Below are positions 59,809-64,000 of a stretch of DNA of 64,000 nucleotides, piece by piece. The stretch covers positions 2,899,241 through 2,963,240 of the forward strand of contig NC_021487.1 in the NCBI RefSeq assembly GCF_000427095.1, written 5' to 3'. The position numbers and the translations under genes were made by a program. Position 1 is the first letter of the stretch; each line of letters opens with the position of its first letter. A model generated the notes under the pieces. That model was not told the DNA's origin. It searched no databases and saw nothing but the letters and a program-made list of their open reading frames with translations. This DNA comes from Chthonomonas calidirosea T49. GTDB lineage: Bacteria > Armatimonadota > Chthonomonadetes > Chthonomonadales > Chthonomonadaceae.

Positions 59809-61509
59809 ATGAAACAGCAACTGTTCGTAACGTGCTCGCGATGGGGCCGCAATCACCATGTACCCCCCCGCAGTTGGCACCTAAATTTTAAACAGTGAGT
59901 TAAACCGCGCGCTGCTCTGCACAGGCTGCAGAGCCTGTTGCTCCGCCCTATGCTTCTTCTGTTCTCGCTTTGCTTCGGCCCTCTCTCGCTCTCGCTGGGC
60001 ACTACACCGTGACCTATGCCGGAGGAAACTGCAACGGGCAGCCCTATACCTTATCTAGCAACGGCACCTACGGGGGAAGCGGTTCTCCCGACATGCAGAA
60101 TCTCACCATCACGTGCAGCGGCCAGATCACGGCAACGTTTACTTGGGTGCCCGACTTTCCCAACGAGCCCCCTCCTCCAGCCGTCGTGGTGATGCAAGAC
60201 TGTACAGCTCAGTGGCAGTGCGAGTCCAAGAATCGGCACTTGGGTACCGGCAACGCGGATAACGGTTTGGGGTTTGCCCCGATAAATCTCGGCGATGGAA
60301 CGTACGAGGTAGGGCAAAGCTCCTCAGGGCAGCAATACCTCATCAAAACAGATAGTACGAACAATTTTACAGAGAACTGTACGCCTTCGGCCAGCATCAC
60401 CGTTCCAGCCGCATTTGGATTTGGCGTTGGGCGTGCAACAGCGAGTGTAACGTACAAGGCATCAGCCACCCCGTTGATGATTGTGTTGGGGGGCAGCGGC
60501 ATCAACCTGAACGTCCAACCTGAGTACCTCATCGGGCAGCAGGTCACGTGTAGCCTTATCCCCGGCGGCCTCACGCCCAGCAACTACCAGTGGACACCTC
60601 CCGCCGCCTGCCAACCTTTCAAGTATTGGCAAAGATTTAACTACTACCAAGGCGATAGTAGCCGACCTCAAGCTGCCCAGCTTCTTCTTCTTGGCAATCA
60701 AGACCTTACCCAAAAATACTTTGACCTTCTACCCCAAAACCCCTGCCAACGGCGTCGTCTCTTGCAAGGTAGATTTAGCTGTCCCGCCTGGAGCTCATCC
60801 GGTCGGGGGGTTCCCAGGAACAGTCGTAACCAGCCTTAAAATTAAATTTAGGGATCCGATATTTAGGTTTAGTGTTCAGATTGAGCCCCAAAATAATCCT
60901 AATGTTGATCAGCAGGGTGTCTATGTAGACCTTAATAGAGGCACAGTGGGGCTAGACTGGATCAACTTTAGTCATATCACCAATCCGAATGACCCGAAAA
61001 GCGGTAGTACGGTACAAACTCCACCGGAGTTCTACCTTTCCGAAGATAAGGGTACGTGGGGTACCTGCCAACTTATTACTCCCAACATCGGCGGTCTCGG
61101 TCCTCTACCACCTCCGAATGAAAACCAACAAACAGGACTAGATAATTGGTTCCCCGAAGGCCGCTATTACGTCCCAGCAGATGGATACCCGCCTGTAATC
61201 TCCTTTGTAGACACGCCTGACATCGGACCTCCCAACAATGTGCTGAACTTCAGTGTAGATGAGCAATTTCAAACGACCATGATGTACCTACCCCCACCGC
61301 AGTCCACGAGTTGCTGGGTTCCTCTAAAGGAAGAGAGCTGGTTTTGGAATGTTACCATGACGTTCCAGAACGGAACATGGGTTGCTCTGCAGAGAGGCGC
61401 CAACATAAATGACGGTCCGATATACCCTGCCTTCCCGACGTGGAACCATTTTTTTATTAATTTTGGAGCTTTCTTCTGGACAACTTTTCCGAATGGAGGG
61501 CTACATTAG
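59809..61509 (+). pseudogene. Secreted protein gene broken by a stop and two frameshifts
   Basis: ATG 59809 follows AAAGGAGGT and opens a 29-codon reading that stops at TGA 59896-59898; the same frame continues ('RLQSLLLRPMLLLFSLCFG'). One missing C at CCC 59979-59981 would give 'MLLLFSLCFGPSLALA-GHYTVTYAGG', a good signal peptide and cleavage site. The frame then runs to about 60715, where one extra base (AAAAA at 60712-60716) shifts it; deleting one A restores 'NQDLTQNTLTFYPKTPANG' and the rest to 61509 ('KVDLAVPPGAHPVGG'). The intact protein would be an exported beta-rich protein of about 550 residues; the family is not recognised. One stop and two shifts make it a pseudogene unless the sequence is wrong. 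Confidence 0.7.
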
Positions 61510-61511
61510 CG

Positions 61512-62699
61512 ATGAACCACCAACATCTTTGCTTTAAACGCCTCTTGGGGCTGTGTGGATTAGGCATTTTAGGGCTCTTGCAGCCCATGCCATCCTCACA
61601 GGCTCAAATCGCAGCGCCCCAACCGGACGTTCGTCTCATCTATCTGGCTGTAGTCCCCTTTATTGACCATGTCAACGCCCTGCTGTTCACAGCCTGTCAA
61701 TGGGAGCAGAAAGGGCAGTATGCTCGGGCGTTTTCGCTTGCAAAGCAAGCGCTGGCCTACGTGGAAGACAAGCACACCCAACAGCAAGCTCAGGAGGCCG
61801 TGAAGGCCGCCATAAAGACGGTAGAGCAGATGCAAAAGGGGTCTTCGGCTTCAGTGAAGGAGGGTTTGATCGGCAGCTCATCGGAGGATTATTATGAGCA
61901 GGAAATGCTAGCACGTCTATTAAGTAAAAAAGTTCAGACCCATATCTATTTAGGCCATTTGCTGACGTGTGAGGGGGAGTATCGCAAAGCGGTTCAGGAG
62001 TTTGATGCGGGGCGCGGGGAGGAGGTGATAGCGCAGTATCCATCTGCGGATGGTCGTTCTTTGCTGCAGAAGACGAAGTCGGTATTAGACCTTATGACAC
62101 CCCCATTACCGATGTGCAATCCCTATTTTGACGAAGCTTACTGCGAGTATCATTTAGGGGAGTATGCCAAAGCGATGGAGACGTTTTGTGCGGGTTTGGA
62201 AGAGTACGGTATGATGACCCTGTATCCTCTGTACTATGCGCGTTTCAAGAAGACGCCGCAGCTGGTAGGTCCGAAGGAGTTAGGGGCGGTGTTGGCCTTG
62301 ATGGAGAGCGGGAATGTGACTATGGATGATGGAGCAAGTTCTTTGCCATTTAGAATACCTCCCGACCCTCGTTACTCGTACAACTGGGACAAGGCGTTAA
62401 AGTATGCAGAGGAGGGCTACAAACTGATGCCAAATAACCTGGATTTGGCTCAGCAGTATTATGTGCTACTGTGTACATTCAAACGCTATCAAGAGGCGAT
62501 AGAGGTGTGGCGGCACATGTATGCCTTAGCGCAGAAAGGGCCTTCGGCTTATGAGACAGTGGATCCTTGCCTAATGCAGGATCTATGGGGTTGCCTTGTA
62601 CTCGTGCCTGATACGGAGTGGGAGGCGTGGAAGCGTGCTCATGGCGGTCGAGATGCCTATCCGATCCCTGTCATTAATAGCCTTCCTTCGAAGCACTAG
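61512..62699 (+). CDS. Exported TPR-like protein
   Basis: 395 residues. A signal peptide (about 1-31, 'LLGLCGLGILGLLQPMPSSQA') is followed by helical repeats of TPR type: 'QYARAFSLAKQALAYVEDKH' near 75, 'YLGHLLTCEGEYRKAVQEFD', 'EYHLGEYAKAMETFCAGLEE' and 'ALKYAEEGYKLMPNNLDLAQ' near 295-320. It begins 2 bp after the stop of the broken upstream gene, so the two probably formed one operon. Codon use favours TTG/TTA Leu. Function unknown. Confidence 0.75.
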   Translation: MNHQHLCFKRLLGLCGLGILGLLQPMPSSQAQIAAPQPDVRLIYLAVVPFIDHVNALLFTACQWEQKGQYARAFSLAKQALAYVEDKHTQQQAQEAVKAAIKTVEQMQKGSSASVKEGLIGSSSEDYYEQEMLARLLSKKVQTHIYLGHLLTCEGEYRKAVQEFDAGRGEEVIAQYPSADGRSLLQKTKSVLDLMTPPLPMCNPYFDEAYCEYHLGEYAKAMETFCAGLEEYGMMTLYPLYYARFKKTPQLVGPKELGAVLALMESGNVTMDDGASSLPFRIPPDPRYSYNWDKALKYAEEGYKLMPNNLDLAQQYYVLLCTFKRYQEAIEVWRHMYALAQKGPSAYETVDPCLMQDLWGCLVLVPDTEWEAWKRAHGGRDAYPIPVINSLPSKH

Positions 62700-63708
62700 G
62701 GTAGGAGTGAGCAAGGAGACAAGGGAGGGAAGACAGGTGTCTTCCCTCACCCTTACTCCTCTCCTGCGGGAGAGGGGAATAAGGAATAATGGATTCACCC
62801 ATCTATGGCGACTCCCTATGGTCGCCCTAATTTTGGTGGACACGTTGTCAAAACGGACAGGCACGTGTGTGAAACGGGCAGGCACAGGGGGTGAAACGGG
62901 CAGGCACAGGGGCACACGGGCAGGCACAGGGGCCTGCCCCTACCCAACATTCACACCTTCCCTCTAGGGAGAGGGGTATTGGATTGTAGGGGCGACCCCC
63001 TGTGGTCGCCCTAATAGGAAACCCCCATGGTCGCCCTGATTTTTGTGGACACGTTATCACAACGGACAGGCACAGGGGCGAAACGGGCAGACACGGGGGG
63101 TGAAACGGGCAGGCACGGGGGCCTGCCCCTACAATCGGTGGATGTTTTATGTGGGTGGGTTTTGTACGGGTGGCCAGATTGGTAGATAGACACACAAAAC
63201 TGTGGGGGGCGACCCCCTGTGGTCGCCCAATAACCCCCATGACCACCCGATTTCGGGGAAAACCATGGTCACATGGGCACACGGGGTGAAACGAACAGGC
63301 ACATGGGCACACACGGGCAGGCACGGGATAAAATGGACAGGCACAGGGGGTGAAACGGGCAGGCACGGGGGCCTGCCCCTACAATCGGTGGATGTTTTAT
63401 GTGGGTGGGTTTTGTACGGGTGGCGAGATTGGTAGATAGACACACAAAATTGTAGGGGCGACCCCTGTGGTCGCCCTAATAGGAAACCCCCGTGGTCGCC
63501 CTAATTTTGGTGGACACGTTGTCAAAACGGACAGGCACGTGTGTAAAACGGGCAGGCACGTGTGTAAAACGGGCAGGCACAGGGGCCTGCCCCTACTTGA
63601 CAAATCTCTGATTTTTCGATATACCAAAACTCGCATTTCTTGGAGCTACGTCCCGCCAGGGAAAACGGAATAAAAACCAAAACCACCCTTAGCTTATCAG
63701 TTAAAACG
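62700..63708. repeat. Cluster of interspersed hairpin-forming repeats
   Basis: About 900 bp of mosaic repeats. Unit A is GGGCAGGC-acagg/acggg-GGCCTGCCCCTAC (about 62920, 63107, 63357, 63571). Unit B is GGGCGACC-cctgt-GGTCGCCC (about 62991, 63208, 63456), with half copies near 62809, 63027 and 63492. Unit C is a G-rich ACACGTTGTCAAAACGGACAGGCAC block (about 62836, 63047, 63512). A and B each fold into a GC-rich hairpin. A direct repeat of about 130 bp with 250-bp period joins 63099-63228 to 63349-63478. An unrelated hairpin (62725-62748) lies just after the TPR-like gene. Reading frames here are artefacts. Confidence 0.85.
62725..62748 (+). terminator. Hairpin after the TPR-like gene
   Basis: GAGGGAAGACA/TGTCTTCCCTC, 11-bp stem, GG between the arms. 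No T-run follows, so it may also act as a repeat element. A second hairpin CCTCTCC/GGAGAGG lies at 62758-62775. Confidence 0.45.
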
Positions 63709-64000
63709 ATGGAACTACCCACCCCACATGCCACGGCTTTGCGCGCAACCTGCGTGCTTGAAACTCCCGACCCTCTCATTAACTATGCCTTTCAGTATGC
63801 CAAAGACAACATCGCCCGATGCATGCGCTACTACACGCTGGGCTGGGGAATGAGCAACTGCCCCCATGCTACCACCATTGTGGTGGGGCGCGACACCGGC
63901 TGGATGTGTCTGGGCACCGACTATGTGGCGCCTTGGTTTGCCCCCGAAGCGCTTCGTGTTTTTAGACGCCGGCAAAAACCGAATGGGCAGATCATCGAGT
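63709..64000 (+). CDS. Start of a probable glycosidase (3' end outside window)
   Basis: From ATG 63709 the frame is open to the right edge, about 97 residues: 'LETPDPLINYAFQYAKDNIA' and 'TTIVVGRDTGWMCLGTDYVA' then 'PWFAPEALRVFRRRQKPNGQ'. This pattern (helical, G-x-D-T-G-W, T-D-Y-V-A-P-W-F) resembles the (alpha/alpha)6 six-hairpin glycosidase family, perhaps glycogen-debranching-like. There is no evident signal peptide or strong ribosome-binding site. The frame is also open upstream, so the true start may differ. Confidence 0.6.
   Translation, partial: MELPTPHATALRATCVLETPDPLINYAFQYAKDNIARCMRYYTLGWGMSNCPHATTIVVGRDTGWMCLGTDYVAPWFAPEALRVFRRRQKPNGQIIE

Noticed and set aside
62800-63600. Possible CRISPR array
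   Set aside because: The repeated blocks differ in length and order, are partly palindromic with no regular spacer, and no cas gene is present in the window.
62583-63700. Several minus-strand reading frames rich in P-V-P-A-R-F and C-L-P-V repeats
   Set aside because: They are reverse-strand readings of the palindromic repeat cluster, with no ribosome-binding site and no independent coding character.

Overview
The window looks like a chromosomal segment of a diderm, heterotrophic bacterium with roughly 55% GC. The best match by gene style is Armatimonadota (Chthonomonas-like). The reasons are a pseudopilin of the DUF1559 type, a GntR/LacI hybrid regulator, planctomycete-style surface cytochrome/DUF1501 gene sets, a DUF4038 glycosidase, and a TonB system that implies an outer membrane. 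This placement is an inference from gene content; no 16S gene is present. rpoB and rpoC are complete and would settle it.

Layout. 1-8.1 kb: a repeat-containing putative outer-membrane protein (cut by the left edge), a c-type cytochrome/DUF1592-like protein and a Tat-exported DUF1501 protein, closed by a hairpin. 8.4-10.4 kb: a Tat-exported protein gene split by an in-frame amber codon. 10.4-15.5 kb (minus): exbB-exbD-tonB-TonB-dependent receptor, with a 131-residue anchored protein upstream and a compact three-helix RNA fold in the exbB leader. 15.6-23.6 kb: wecB, a TPR/aspartyl-protease protein, a VOC protein, tRNA-Val, a frameshifted ion-channel gene, a sugar isomerase-like protein, a lipoprotein and a decayed gene. 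23.7-28.5 kb: an autoregulated operon (regulator, tiny membrane protein, pseudopilin) facing a truncated dehydrogenase and a DUF4038 protein. 28.7-34.4 kb: a diguanylate cyclase, a probably frameshifted amidase, a secreted protein and hemW. 34.7-43.8 kb: rpoB and rpoC. 43.8-46.7 kb: an ankyrin protein and an M60-like metallopeptidase. 46.8-54.4 kb (minus): a second surface cytochrome/DUF1501 operon. 55-59.2 kb: a cation/proton antiporter and the csoR-copZ-copA copper-efflux operon with a clear CsoR operator. 59.2-64 kb: a structured intergenic stretch, a multiply broken secreted-protein gene, a TPR-like protein, about 1 kb of hairpin-forming repeats, and the start of a probable glycosidase.

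Two themes cut across the window. First, an unusual number of genes are broken by a single base (in-frame TAG or TGA, or +/-1 shifts, several in short homopolymers). Either the sequence carries errors or the region is decaying. Second, several regulatory elements are unusually clean: a consensus promoter with twin 13-bp palindromes, a CsoR box, a diguanylate-cyclase promoter with a palindrome around its -10, a three-way-junction leader before exbB, and a hairpin between rpoB and rpoC that resembles the rpoC terminator. No CRISPR array, prophage or complete insertion sequence was seen.
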